From contig MFIE01000007.1 of assembly GCA_001778785.1 (NCBI GenBank), positions 27,066 through 65,992 on the forward strand: 38,927 nt of DNA, read 5' to 3'. A model generated the notes under the pieces. The model had not been told where the DNA came from and did not search any database. It saw only the letters and a list, made by a program, of their open reading frames with translations. The stretch is from Candidatus Giovannonibacteria bacterium RIFCSPLOWO2_01_FULL_46_13. Its GTDB lineage: Bacteria > Patescibacteriota > Minisyncoccia > JACPKW01 > UBA11713. Below, one piece after another: positions 9,036-17,585 of this stretch; within the stretch, counting starts at the first letter, position 1; each line of letters opens with the position of its first letter. The translations under genes were made by a program, and so were the position numbers.

Positions 9036-10070
9036 GTGCCAATAACAAAAACCCAGCAGAAGGTTGATATAAACAGGCGCCGCATCATAAACGGGGAAGA
9101 TGCCGACGTTATTCAGCTTTATCCGATCAAGCATAAATTCGCTTGGGACGCTTATCTGGCCGCAAACGCCAACCACTGGCTGCCGACGGAGGTTAATATG
9201 CAGAAGGATGTGGAGCAATGGAGGTCGCGACACATACTTTCGGACGACGAAAGATTGGCCTTAAAAGTTGTCCTGGGATTTTTCACGACAGCTGATTCGA
9301 TTGCGGCTAATAACGTCTCTATGGCCACCTATAAGCACGTAACCTCGCCAGAGGTAAGAATGTACATCCTGCGCCAGGCGTATGAAGAGGCGATACACAC
9401 CCACGCTTATCAGTACATCGTGGAATCTTTGGGCCTCGACGAAGGGGAGATTTTCAATATGTACCGCGAGCACGATTCCATTTACAACAAAGACTCTTTT
9501 GTACTCTCTTTTAACGAAGGGATTTTTGATCCGAGCTTTAAAACCGGGACTTTTGAAAACGACCAGAAATTTTTGGAAAATCTCGTTGTCTTCTCCCTAA
9601 TAATGGAAGGAATATTTTTCTACTCGTCTTTTGCGGTCATGTTCGGCTTCCAGAGGCAGAATAAACTTGTCGGCTCGGCTGAAGAAATTCAATACATAAT
9701 GCGCGACGAATCCATGCACCTGAATTTTGGGATAGACCTTATAAACACGATTAAAAAAGAACAGCCGGAACTTTGGACGCCAGATTTCCAGCAAAGGGTT
9801 ATAGATTTGGTCAAGAAAGCTGTTGTTTTGGAATATACTTTTGCCCAAAATGTTTTTCCACGAGGGATTTTTGGGATGAACGCTGATGGGTTTAAAAAAT
9901 ATATTGAACACATCGCCGATCGCCGGTTAATCAGGGTGGGGCTTCCTTTACAGTACGAAAGCCCGAATCCGTTCCCATGGATGTCCGAAGCAATAGACCT
10001 CTCAAAAGAAAAAAACTTCTTCGAAACGCGGGTTATCGAGTACAAAACCGGAGGAGCCTTGGAATGGTAG
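9036..10070 (+). CDS. nrdB: Ribonucleotide reductase, small subunit (Tyr radical)
   Basis: Makes and stores the radical used by NrdA (344 aa). The metal ligands can be read as Asp87 (TTADSI), Glu118 and His121 (YEEAIHTHAY), the Glu in IMEGIFF, and Glu/His in IMRDESMHLNF. Tyr125 sits four residues after His121, exactly where the E. coli radical Tyr122 lies, so this is a tyrosyl-radical enzyme rather than a Tyr-less class Ic type. Radical formation normally needs oxygen. A C-terminal Tyr-containing tail (EYKTGGALEW) can dock on NrdA. The start is GTG at 9036, giving PITKTQQKVDINRR; no Shine-Dalgarno is visible. Confidence 0.94.
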   Translation: MPITKTQQKVDINRRRIINGEDADVIQLYPIKHKFAWDAYLAANANHWLPTEVNMQKDVEQWRSRHILSDDERLALKVVLGFFTTADSIAANNVSMATYKHVTSPEVRMYILRQAYEEAIHTHAYQYIVESLGLDEGEIFNMYREHDSIYNKDSFVLSFNEGIFDPSFKTGTFENDQKFLENLVVFSLIMEGIFFYSSFAVMFGFQRQNKLVGSAEEIQYIMRDESMHLNFGIDLINTIKKEQPELWTPDFQQRVIDLVKKAVVLEYTFAQNVFPRGIFGMNADGFKKYIEHIADRRLIRVGLPLQYESPNPFPWMSEAIDLSKEKNFFETRVIEYKTGGALEW

Positions 10071-10071
10071 A

Positions 10072-10099
10072 TTGACAAAACTCAAATTTTCTGTATAAT
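10072..10099 (+). promoter_or_regulatory. Consensus promoter of rnpB
   Basis: Perfect TTGACA (10072-10077), a 16-nt spacer and perfect TATAAT (10094-10099). Transcription would start around 10106, which matches the predicted 5' end of the RNase P RNA. Confidence 0.9.
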
Positions 10100-10124
10100 G
10101 GTTGAAGATACGTTGGATGGTCGC

Positions 10125-10141
10125 TCCGCCTCATCGGCGGA
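10125..10141 (+). repeat. 17-nt palindrome copy A in rnpB
   Basis: TCCGCCTCATCGGCGGA, the exact reverse complement of the copy in typA at 28294-28310. It sits where the P3 hairpin is expected. Confidence 0.6.
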
Positions 10142-10187
10142 GAGGAAAGTCCGAACACCTAGAAAAGGATAGTGGGTAACGCCCACC

Positions 10188-10204
10188 TCCGCCGAAGAGG
10201 CGGA
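10188..10204 (+). repeat. 17-nt palindrome copy B in rnpB
   Basis: TCCGCCGAAGAGGCGGA, one base different in the loop from copies A and D. It sits where the P9 hairpin is expected. Confidence 0.55.
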
Positions 10205-10402
10205 CGGGATAGTGCCACAGAGACAATACTAGTCGCGACTTTCGTCGAGACAAAAGGTGAAAAGTGTCCGCTAATAGCGGGCTCGCTCCGGCGGCAACGT
10301 CGGATCGTGGAAAACCCTATCTGGTGCAAGGCCGTGGTCGCCTTAGGCGACAGTGCCGCTTCAGTTTCTATCGCAAGATAGATTCGAGATAAATGACCAT
10401 TA

Positions 10403-10419
10403 TCCGCCGATGAGGTGGA
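10403..10419 (+). repeat. 17-nt palindrome copy C in rnpB
   Basis: TCCGCCGATGAGGTGGA, one base different in the 3' arm (a G-U pair in RNA). It lies just before the 3' half of P4, where E. coli RNase P RNA has a shorter segment. Confidence 0.5.
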
Positions 10420-10451
10420 ACAGAATTCGGCTTATAGACGTATCGCATATC

Positions 10452-10481
10452 AAAAATCCGCTCTCTAAAGGAGCGGTTTTT
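10452..10481. terminator. Terminator between rnpB and the HTH gene
   Basis: AAAAATCCGCTC / GAGCGGTTTTT hairpin with A and T runs on both sides. It can stop rnpB on the plus strand and the HTH gene on the minus strand. Confidence 0.8.
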
Positions 10482-10484
10482 GAT

Positions 10485-10703
10485 TTACTTTTTAGTTTTG
10501 TTGTATTTTCGCTTGCGAAGTTCGCGGAATTTTTGAAGGACGGATATTTTATAAAGCCGATATTTAGTTTTTGGATGCCGGAGGCATTCCAATTTTTTAG
10601 ATTTTTCCCAAAGCCTTAGGACTTCAGAGCTTACCCCTAAAAAAACTGCGGCCTCACGGATCCTAAGATATTCACTGTACCGCTTTTGTGGCTTGAAACT
10701 CAT
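10485..10703 (-). CDS. Small MerR/excisionase-like HTH protein
   Basis: A 72-aa basic protein with one winged-helix DNA-binding domain of the MerR/excisionase type. Helix-turn-helix residues YLRIREAAVFLGVSSEVLRL are followed by the wing WEKSKKLECLRHPKTKYRLY and a basic tail. It has no effector domain. It is divergent from the Wzy-TPR gene, and the start regions are 25 bp apart, so it could bind there and control either gene; that is inference. It could also be a relic of a mobile element (IS607-type or recombination directionality factor), but no transposase is nearby. Confidence 0.7.
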   Translation of the reverse strand: MSFKPQKRYSEYLRIREAAVFLGVSSEVLRLWEKSKKLECLRHPKTKYRLYKISVLQKFRELRKRKYNKTKK

Positions 10704-10707
10704 GTTG

Positions 10708-10716
10708 TGGTATAAT
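10708..10716 (+). promoter_or_regulatory. Extended -10 of the Wzy-TPR gene
   Basis: TGgTATAAT is a perfect extended -10. The ATG at 10729 lies 12 nt after the hexamer, which leaves a leader of only about 5-6 nt. Confidence 0.65.
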
Positions 10717-10728
10717 TACCTAAATTCT

Positions 10729-13050
10729 ATGTCAGATGGATTTAAGGAACAAGTAGCGTATATTTCAGATCTTGGGTCGAGGGCATCGGAATGGCTTTTT
10801 TATGGCCTGATTTTTCTTTTTCCCTTTTTTACCCTGCCTCTCACGATTTTCCCAGTAGCGCTCAATAAAAGTTATCTTCTCTATTTTGCGATTTTAGTAA
10901 TAGGGGTCGTATACCTGATTTCTTCTCTCCAGGCCGGGACTTTCAAGATTCCAAAGGGTCTTGCCGGAGTTTTCCTCCTCGTCTTTTTAGCTTCGATCGC
11001 GATCTCGAGCCTTTTCTCCCAATCTCCGCATGCTTCTTTTTCCGGAATTGGCAGCGAACCAGGCACGCTTTCCGCGATAGGCCTTTTTGTGTTGACGCTC
11101 ATAATGTCCTTTTTAATTTTGGATTCGGAAGAAAAAGTTTTCCGAGGACTTTTCGCCCTTTTCGGGTCATTTTTAGTCTTAGCACTTTTCCAGATATTCC
11201 AGGCTCTCTTAAAAATACCGGTCTTCTCTTCCCTCGGAACAGATCCAACCTTTAATCTCTTTGGCTCTTGGAACGAGCTTGGGATTTTGGCGGGGCTTGT
11301 GATCTTAGTTGCTGCCATTTTCATCGATTCTCTGCCGGGTTCTTTCTTGAAAATAATTTCCTGGGTGGTTTTTATCTTTTCCTTTGTTATCGCGGCTTTA
11401 GTGAATTTTGAACTTGTCTGGTGGGTGCTTGCCGGAGTTTCCATAATTTTTCTTGCCTATAATTATTCCCAGCACCGCGACTCACGTTCACTTTTTAAAA
11501 TCTCTTTCGTAGTTTTGTTGATTTCCCTCGTTTTCATATTTGCCGGGGACTTGATGACTGACCTTATAAACCAATTTGGGATTAATTTTATAGAAATCCG
11601 CCCGAATATGGAGTTTACTTTAAAAACGGCTTCCGGTGCGCTCAACGAGAATCCAGCTTTTGGTTACGGGCCAAATACTTTCCTTTACGCTTGGTTTGAT
11701 TATCGCCCGTCAGAAATACTTGCGACTCCGTTTTGGGAAACGAGGTTTAATTCCGGTTTTGGATTTATCCCGACTTTGCTCGTTACGATCGGCATGGTCG
11801 GGGTCATAGCACTCCTCGGATTCCTGGCATTTTTCCTCTACTACGGTTTCAAGGCTCTCGTAAAATCTTATTCGGCTTCATCTTTTCTGATTTGGGCGAC
11901 GTTTGCCGGAGCATTTTACTTGTGGGTCTTCGCCTTTATTTATTCCGGCGGCTTCGCTCTCCTTTTTACGCTTTTCCTTTTCTCCGGAATGTTTTTGGGC
12001 CTCGCGATGAAGAAAGGCATTATCGACTATTACGAAATTTCTCTTTTTGAACATTCGGTCGTGGGATTCATGAGCGCCCTTTTGATAATTTTGTTCATTG
12101 TGCTTGGTGTCTCCTGGTTCTCCGTCATCGCCCAGAAATATTACGCTTCGATTTTGTACGGACAGGGGGTCGAGGCTTTTGTCGCTGGAGATTTGGATAA
12201 GTCTGAAGATTTTCTGGCGCGGGCGGTGCGGTTTGACCAGCGCGATTTATATTACAGGAGCCTTTCCGATCTTGGCATTGCAAGAATGCAACAGATAATT
12301 AACTCAAGCGCGAGCATGTCTCCGGAAGAAATTCAAGCGCGATTCGAAGCGACCCTAGGCCAAACTATTGAATACGCCCAGAGTGCTAGCTCTTTAAATC
12401 CAGTTGATGCGGCTAACTGGATGAGTTTGGGAAGGGTTTACGAAGCGGTTATGCCTTTAGGAATCCAGGGTGTCCCGGAACTTGCTCACGGTGCTTACGC
12501 AAGGGCAGCGGAAGAATTTTCCTCAAGCCCTGAGCCGCTTTTAGCCTCCGCGCGCGTGGAGCTTGCGCGAAACGACCTTCCGAAGGCCAGAGAATTTTTG
12601 ATGAAAGCGATAAGCCTGAAAAAAGATTTTGCCCAAGCCCATTTCTTGTTGGCCCAGCTTGAAGCCGCAACCGGAAACAAAGATCTCGCGATTAAAAGTT
12701 CCGAGACGACAGCCCTCTTGGCGCCGAACGATGTCGGAGTATTGTTTCAGCTTGGGCTTCTTTACTATCAGGACGAGCGCATCGATAATGCCCGATCAGT
12801 TTTCGAACAAGCTACTAGAGTCAATACGAATTATTCAAACGCGCGATATTTCCTCGGTTTGATTTATTCAAGGCAGGGTGATAATGAAAAATCTTTGGCA
12901 GAATTCAGGAAAATTGAAGAATTGAATCCCGATAATGCTGAGGTCAAAAAAATAATTGAGAACCTTACCTCGGGAAGGGAACCTTTGTTCGGAATTTCTC
13001 CTCCTAATGATCCACCGGAGAAACGCGGCAACGTACCGATAAGGGAATAA
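10729..13050 (+). CDS. Wzy/O-antigen ligase-like membrane protein with TPR tail
   Basis: A 773-aa integral membrane protein. About a dozen hydrophobic segments fill residues 20-480, with the O-antigen ligase/polymerase (Wzy_C) loop signature ENPAFGYGPNTFLYAWF in the middle. The C-terminal 280 residues are soluble tetratricopeptide repeats (for example LARAVRFDQRDLYYRSL and NARYFLGLIYSRQGDNEKSL). Such proteins join or polymerise surface glycans or glycosylate proteins. In this genome type, where lipopolysaccharide is unlikely, the acceptor is unknown. The ATG at 10729 is preferred over an in-frame TTG at 10693, because the promoter lies between them. murJ follows after 1 nt. Confidence 0.88.
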   Translation: MSDGFKEQVAYISDLGSRASEWLFYGLIFLFPFFTLPLTIFPVALNKSYLLYFAILVIGVVYLISSLQAGTFKIPKGLAGVFLLVFLASIAISSLFSQSPHASFSGIGSEPGTLSAIGLFVLTLIMSFLILDSEEKVFRGLFALFGSFLVLALFQIFQALLKIPVFSSLGTDPTFNLFGSWNELGILAGLVILVAAIFIDSLPGSFLKIISWVVFIFSFVIAALVNFELVWWVLAGVSIIFLAYNYSQHRDSRSLFKISFVVLLISLVFIFAGDLMTDLINQFGINFIEIRPNMEFTLKTASGALNENPAFGYGPNTFLYAWFDYRPSEILATPFWETRFNSGFGFIPTLLVTIGMVGVIALLGFLAFFLYYGFKALVKSYSASSFLIWATFAGAFYLWVFAFIYSGGFALLFTLFLFSGMFLGLAMKKGIIDYYEISLFEHSVVGFMSALLIILFIVLGVSWFSVIAQKYYASILYGQGVEAFVAGDLDKSEDFLARAVRFDQRDLYYRSLSDLGIARMQQIINSSASMSPEEIQARFEATLGQTIEYAQSASSLNPVDAANWMSLGRVYEAVMPLGIQGVPELAHGAYARAAEEFSSSPEPLLASARVELARNDLPKAREFLMKAISLKKDFAQAHFLLAQLEAATGNKDLAIKSSETTALLAPNDVGVLFQLGLLYYQDERIDNARSVFEQATRVNTNYSNARYFLGLIYSRQGDNEKSLAEFRKIEELNPDNAEVKKIIENLTSGREPLFGISPPNDPPEKRGNVPIRE

Positions 13051-13051
13051 A

Positions 13052-14740
13052 ATGGTTTTAAATTTCTTTTCCTTTTTCGGAAGTGAACTTAAAAGTGTCA
13101 CTCAGTCGGCGGCTGTTTTGGCGCTGGCCGGAATTTTAGCGGATGTTCTTTCTCTTTTTCGCGACCGCTTGCTTGCCTCTGAATTCGGGGCTTCGCGCGC
13201 GCTAGACATTTACTATGCCTCTTTCCGCATTCCGGATTTCATTTATACCTTCTCTCTTTTTTTCGCGGCTTCGACCGCACTCATCCCGATAATCCTCGAT
13301 AAGTTTTCCGGAGACAAAAAGAACGCTGAAGAATTTTTTGGAAATATTTTCTCGCTTTTCGGTCTAGCCACAATCTTTCTGGTCGTGGTCGGTTTTTTCT
13401 TGATACCTTCGCTCATCCCATATTTTACTCCGGGATTTTCCTTGGAGGAGCAGAGGGAAGCGATAAACCTTTCACGAATTTTATTGCTCTCGCCGCTCTT
13501 TCTCGGCCTTTCGAACTTAGTTTCCTCCGTAATACAATCTTTCCGCCGCTTTTACGTTTACGCCGCTTCTCCTCTTTTTTACAACCTCGGCATAATCATC
13601 GGAATTTTATTTTTCATGCCGCGCTGGGGCCTCGCCGGGATTGTCTGGGGTGTCGTCCTGGGAGCGTTTTTGCATTTCGCCGTGCAGCTGCCGACTGTTT
13701 TTTCTTTGGGCTTTTCCTTGCGCCCGCGCCTTCCAAAAATTTCTTCCGATGTTTTGCGCTCGCTTAAACTTTCCCTGCCGCGTACACTTGGGCTTTCTTT
13801 AAACCAATTGGTTTTAAGTGTTATCACCGCTATGGCTTCGACTCTAGGCGCGGGAGCGGTCGCAGTTTTTAATTTTGCTACAAATTTGCAGTCGGTCCCA
13901 CTTTCCGTAATTGGCCTTTCGTATTCCGTATCAGCTTTTCCGACGCTTGCCGCCTCGTACGCCAGAAACGGGACGAAAGATTTTTTGGACCATTTCTCAC
14001 TCGCCCTGCGCCATATTTTTTTCTGGTCACTTCCGGCGACTATTCTTTTTATAGTCTTACGCGCGCAGATCGTGCGCGTGATTCTAGGTGCTGGCGCTTT
14101 CTCTTGGGTTGATACAAGGCTTACCGCGGCCGCTCTTTTCCTTCTCTCGCTTTCCATCCTCTCGCAAGGGCTTTTAATGCTTTATGTCCGCGCTTTCTAC
14201 GCGGCCGGACACACTTACCTTCCTTTAAGAATAAATCTCGTCTCTTCCGCCATGACTTTATTTTTTGCCAAATGGTTTCTAGATCTTTTCAGGAATTCTT
14301 TTGAATTTCGCGAATGGTTTTTGTCTATCTTGAGAGTAAGCGACATCGGCGCTTCTGGAATTTTGATACTTCCGCTTGCAATTTCTCTCGGGAGCATAAT
14401 TAATCTCCTACTTTTGATAATATTTTTTAAGAAAAGTTTTAAGATGAAAGAAATTTCGCCGGGCATCAGCCGCTCGTTGAGGGATTCGGTGCTTGCTTCT
14501 ATCTTTTTGGGCGGAGTAACTTACGCGAGCCTTAGATTTTTTGCGGGAATTTTCAACCTTGATACTTTCATTGGGATTTTTCTTCAGGGATTTCTCTCGG
14601 CCATCCTTGGAATTTCTGCCGGAGCGTTGATCCTTCTTTATTTGAAGAACCAGGAATTTCACGAATTCTATGAAGCCTTCAAGGATCGAGTTTGGCGAAA
14701 GACGGTGGTTGTCACCTCCGAACCTGAAAAATTGCCCTAA
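13052..14740 (+). CDS. murJ: Lipid II flippase MurJ
   Basis: Polytopic MATE-like transporter that moves the peptidoglycan precursor lipid II across the membrane (562 aa; the family is usually 500-530). About 14 membrane segments are visible. Family motifs include the N-terminal LSLFRDRLLASEFGASRALDIY region and the SVIQSFRRFYVYAASPLFYN region. Arg-containing loops needed for function in E. coli MurJ have counterparts here. It sits 1 nt after the Wzy-like gene, which places a polymer ligase/polymerase and a lipid flippase in one transcript. The end is marked by only a weak hairpin near 14736-14764. Confidence 0.93.
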   Translation: MVLNFFSFFGSELKSVTQSAAVLALAGILADVLSLFRDRLLASEFGASRALDIYYASFRIPDFIYTFSLFFAASTALIPIILDKFSGDKKNAEEFFGNIFSLFGLATIFLVVVGFFLIPSLIPYFTPGFSLEEQREAINLSRILLLSPLFLGLSNLVSSVIQSFRRFYVYAASPLFYNLGIIIGILFFMPRWGLAGIVWGVVLGAFLHFAVQLPTVFSLGFSLRPRLPKISSDVLRSLKLSLPRTLGLSLNQLVLSVITAMASTLGAGAVAVFNFATNLQSVPLSVIGLSYSVSAFPTLAASYARNGTKDFLDHFSLALRHIFFWSLPATILFIVLRAQIVRVILGAGAFSWVDTRLTAAALFLLSLSILSQGLLMLYVRAFYAAGHTYLPLRINLVSSAMTLFFAKWFLDLFRNSFEFREWFLSILRVSDIGASGILILPLAISLGSIINLLLLIIFFKKSFKMKEISPGISRSLRDSVLASIFLGGVTYASLRFFAGIFNLDTFIGIFLQGFLSAILGISAGALILLYLKNQEFHEFYEAFKDRVWRKTVVVTSEPEKLP

Positions 14741-14764
14741 TCGCTCGCTTTTAGGCTTTTTTTA
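14736..14764 (+). terminator. Weak terminator after murJ
   Basis: CCTAA / TTAGG, a 5-bp stem with a 10-nt loop, followed by a T-rich stretch. The short stem makes this tentative. Confidence 0.35.
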
Positions 14765-14779
14765 TTTTAAACTCATCTC

Positions 14780-16543
14780 ATGTCAAACATTCGGAATTTT
14801 AGTATTATTGCCCACATCGATCACGGGAAGTCTACGCTTGCCGACCGCATGCTTGAGATGACCAAGACCGTGGAAGAGCGGAAGATGAAAGAACAATATT
14901 TGGACCAAATGCCGCTTGAAAGGGAGCGCGGGATTACGATTAAAATGCAGCCCGTCCGGATGGAATACGCCGTAGGCAATGAGCCTTATATTTTGAATCT
15001 GATCGACACTCCCGGGCATATAGATTTTTCATACGAAGTATCGCGCGCGCTGGCCGCCGTGGAAGGCGCGGTTTTGCTTGTGGACGCGACCCAGGGGGTA
15101 CAGGCGCAGACACTTTCTAATGTCGAGCTCGCGCGTTCTTTGGATCTCGTGATTATCCCCGTGATAAATAAAATAGATTTGCCGGGAGCGCGAGTGGAGG
15201 AAGCGGAGACGGAGATAAGAAATTTATTGGGCGATAGGGAAATTTTGAAAATCTCGGCGCGCACCGGAGAGGGAGTTAAAGATTTATTGGAAGCAATAAT
15301 TAAAAAAGTCCCTGCGCCTAAAGAAAGCGACGGCAAGGCGCGGGCTTTGATTTTTGATTTTGAATATTCGCTTCACCGCGGGGTTGTTTCCCACGTCCGA
15401 GTTTTCAACGGACAAATTAAAAAAGGCGACCGCTTGCGTTTCTTTGCCTCCCAAGAAGATTTCGTCGTGGGCGAAGTTGGGTTTTTTAAACCGGAGTTAG
15501 AACTTTCCGAAAAAATTTTTGCGGGCGAGATTGGTTACATCGTAACGAATATAAAAGAAGCACGAATCGTGCGGGTCGGGGATACTATCTTGGCGCCCTC
15601 GGAAAAACCATTGCCCGGATACCGGGAAGTGAAGCCTGTTGTTTTCTCCTCGCTTTTTCCAGAGGACCAGGATAATTTCGACGAATTGCGCCGTTCGCTC
15701 GAACGCCTAAAATTATCGGATGCCTCGCTTTCTTTCGAAGAGGAATCTTCTGGTGTCTTGGGGCGCGGTTTTCGCTGCGGATTTTTGGGGATGCTGCACT
15801 TGGAAATTGTAGTCGAGCGGCTCAAGCGCGATTTTGACGTCGAGACGATTGTGGCGACGCCGACCGTGAGATATTCCGTAAAAACTAAAAAAGGCACTTT
15901 GGAAATTTATTCCCCGCACAAATTTCCGGAGGAAGGCGATATCCTTGAAATTTCCGAGCCCTGGCTCAAGGTGGAAATTTTAATGCCGCCCGAAAAATTA
16001 TCTTCAGTCTTGAAACTTTTGCAGGAGCACGAAGTTTTGATAGGCGAGACGCATAAATTTTCGGAGTCGCGGCTTAAGCTCGAAGCACAAATGCCACTTC
16101 GCGAGTTGATGCGCGATTTTTTTGATGAATTAAAAAGCGCTTCAGCAGGATACGCTTCGCTTAACTATGAATTTTTAGAATCAAGAAAAGGGGACCTGGT
16201 TCGTTTAGATATAATGGTCGCCGAAGAAATTGTCCCGGCTTTTTCCAGGATCGTGCCGAAGTGGCGCATGGAGGAAGAAGCGGAGCGGGCGGTTGAGAAA
16301 TTATACAAAATACTTCCTTCAGCTTTGTTTACCTTAAAAATACAGGCCCGGGCTTGCGGAAAGATTTTGGCTTCGCGCTCGCTTAAGGCCATGCGCAAGG
16401 ATGTTACGGGGTACCTTTATGGCGGAGACCGCTCGCGCAAAATGAAACTCTGGAAAAAGCAAAAAGAAGGGAAAAAGCGCTTGGCCGAAGACGCCCGCTA
16501 TTCCATCCCTCCGGATGCGTTCATAAAAATGCTTAAAAAGTAG
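14780..16543 (+). CDS. lepA: Elongation factor 4 (LepA)
   Basis: Translational GTPase that acts on the ribosome and assists 30S assembly (587 aa, normal length about 600). G1 is AHIDHGKSTL, G2 RGITIK, G3 DTPGH, G4 NKIDLPGA and G5 ISARTGEG. Domains II, III and V follow, and the unique LepA C-terminal domain is visible at the end (QKEGKKRLAEDARYSIPPDAF). No Shine-Dalgarno precedes the ATG; a TAAACT hexamer sits 12 nt upstream. Confidence 0.97.
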   Translation: MSNIRNFSIIAHIDHGKSTLADRMLEMTKTVEERKMKEQYLDQMPLERERGITIKMQPVRMEYAVGNEPYILNLIDTPGHIDFSYEVSRALAAVEGAVLLVDATQGVQAQTLSNVELARSLDLVIIPVINKIDLPGARVEEAETEIRNLLGDREILKISARTGEGVKDLLEAIIKKVPAPKESDGKARALIFDFEYSLHRGVVSHVRVFNGQIKKGDRLRFFASQEDFVVGEVGFFKPELELSEKIFAGEIGYIVTNIKEARIVRVGDTILAPSEKPLPGYREVKPVVFSSLFPEDQDNFDELRRSLERLKLSDASLSFEEESSGVLGRGFRCGFLGMLHLEIVVERLKRDFDVETIVATPTVRYSVKTKKGTLEIYSPHKFPEEGDILEISEPWLKVEILMPPEKLSSVLKLLQEHEVLIGETHKFSESRLKLEAQMPLRELMRDFFDELKSASAGYASLNYEFLESRKGDLVRLDIMVAEEIVPAFSRIVPKWRMEEEAERAVEKLYKILPSALFTLKIQARACGKILASRSLKAMRKDVTGYLYGGDRSRKMKLWKKQKEGKKRLAEDARYSIPPDAFIKMLKK

Positions 16544-16549
16544 GGTTTT

Positions 16550-16654
16550 TTAGAAGAGGGGTAGTGCCAACGTTACAATCATCGAGAAAATTACTAGAAT
16601 GGATATAGTGATCCAGATGATTTGGTTCCTTTTCTTCTGGCGCTGAGTAACCAT
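16550..16654 (-). CDS. 34-aa membrane peptide (candidate)
   Basis: A short reading frame in the only gap between lepA and the FtsB-like gene. It encodes a Lys/Arg/Gln-rich start (MVTQRQKKRNQ) and then one hydrophobic helix (IIWITISILVIFSMIVTLAL), ending LPLF. Charge placement fits a single-span membrane protein with the N-terminus inside. It runs against its neighbours. A TAAAAT hexamer starts 11 nt before the ATG (16660-16665 on this strand). I know no family for it. The gap would otherwise be empty, and the peptide's amphiphilic order is not what random sequence gives, but expression is unproven. Confidence 0.5.
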   Translation of the reverse strand: MVTQRQKKRNQIIWITISILVIFSMIVTLALPLF

Positions 16655-16674
16655 ACATAATTTTAGATTAAAAA

Positions 16675-17052
16675 ATGCAGGTTTATCAAGAACGGAGAAA
16701 AATACATAGGTTTTTGCGCTCGCGTCCGGTTTTGATTTTCCTCGGGCTGGTGGCGCTCATCCTGCTCATATCCTCTTTGCGCATGGTCTGGCGCGCCTAC
16801 CAAGCCTCGAATGCGCGGGAAAAGGCCCAGGTCGAATACGAAAGGCTTTTAGCCCAGAAAACCAGGATCGATGAAACGTTGGGCGACCTGGAAAATTCCG
16901 ATGTTTTGGAAAAAGAGGCCAAGCGCAGGTTCAACATAACTTCTCCCGGGGAAAGAGTTTTGATAATCGTCGACCGGGAAGAAGAGGAGGGCTTAATGGC
17001 CAAGCCGCCGCACTTAAAGCTTTGGAATTTTGTAAAGAATTTTTTTGAATGA
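16675..17052 (+). CDS. FtsB/DivIC-like septum formation protein
   Basis: A 125-aa bitopic protein. A basic cytoplasmic N-terminus (QERRKIHRFLRSR) is followed by a transmembrane helix (about residues 18-36) and a heptad-rich coiled coil (AREKAQVEYERLLAQKTRID). The small folded tail contains LEKEAKRRFNITSPGE, resembling the FtsB/DivIC signature E..AR..l.m..pGE. These proteins join FtsL and FtsQ/DivIB in the divisome and activate septal wall synthesis. The last 4 bp overlap the next gene (ATGA). Confidence 0.85.
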   Translation: MQVYQERRKIHRFLRSRPVLIFLGLVALILLISSLRMVWRAYQASNAREKAQVEYERLLAQKTRIDETLGDLENSDVLEKEAKRRFNITSPGERVLIIVDREEEEGLMAKPPHLKLWNFVKNFFE

Positions 17053-17585
17053 AAAAGAGATTAGTTATTTTAATTTTTTCTTTGATAATCCTGACCGCGC
17101 TTTTTTTCAGGGTGCGTTCGTCTTTGCCGACGGTCCGGGTGGAGGGAGAGAGCTTGCGGTGGGAAGATTTTTCGGCGCACCGCTCGGGGCTCCTGCGTTT
17201 TCGGGATTTAAATAAAGAAAATGTTTCGGACAAGGAAGTCGAAGAGGGAGTCATCGTCGCTTTCATCCAGGATGTTTTGGTAAAAAAAGAATTGGAAAGA
17301 AGAGGCCGGGGCGAAGAGGATGCGCGCCAGATCGTGATGGATGAACTCGGGGAAGAAAAATTAAAAGAGGTGGAAGACGCCACGGGCCAGCTTTACGGAT
17401 GGACCCTCGAAGATTTTGAAAAATATATTCTCCTGCCGCAGGCGCGCCGGATGCTTTTAGCCCAAGAATTTGCCGGAGAGGAGAATCCGGACGAATGGCT
17501 TGAAAAATCCTTCAATGAGGCTAAAATCTCGGTATATCTACTTAGGTGGAAGTGGAATGACGGGGAGCTTAAAGAAAGATTCTAA
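17049..17585 (+). CDS. Membrane-anchored SurA N-domain-like protein
   Basis: A 178-aa protein with an N-terminal hydrophobic anchor or signal (residues 4-20, LVILIFSLIILTALFF). An extracytoplasmic region follows that resembles the N-terminal helical chaperone domain of SurA/PrsA foldases: VEGESLRWEDF at the start, then a long helix VIVAFIQDVLVKKELERRG, then acidic helices. There is no parvulin isomerase domain, so any activity would be chaperone-like binding only. Overlap with the FtsB-like gene suggests coexpression. The match is by pattern and is only moderately sure. Confidence 0.55.
   Translation: MKKRLVILIFSLIILTALFFRVRSSLPTVRVEGESLRWEDFSAHRSGLLRFRDLNKENVSDKEVEEGVIVAFIQDVLVKKELERRGRGEEDARQIVMDELGEEKLKEVEDATGQLYGWTLEDFEKYILLPQARRMLLAQEFAGEENPDEWLEKSFNEAKISVYLLRWKWNDGELKERF

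Larger units (their letters stand above)
10106..10446 (+). ncRNA. rnpB: RNase P RNA
   Basis: Catalytic RNA that trims the 5' leader of pre-tRNA. The universally conserved GAGGAAAGTCC of the P4 region lies at 10142-10152 and its partner ACAGAATTCGGCTTAT at 10420-10435. Other conserved pieces are GTGGGTAACGCCCAC (P8), CCACAGAGA, AAAAGGTGAAA and GGTGCAAGGCC. The P1 helix pairs GATACGT (10107) with ACGTATC (10438), which sets both ends. The layout fits bacterial type A. Three hairpins have nearly the same 17-nt palindromic sequence TCCGCCgatgaGGCGGA (see the repeats and findings). Confidence 0.95.

Noticed and set aside
10881..11444. Open frame of 187 codons on the minus strand
   Set aside because: Antisense to the membrane region of the Wzy-TPR gene; basic low-complexity product without a domain.
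13579..14157. Open frame of 192 codons on the minus strand
   Set aside because: Antisense to murJ; the Arg/Lys/Thr-rich product mirrors hydrophobic codons on the plus strand.
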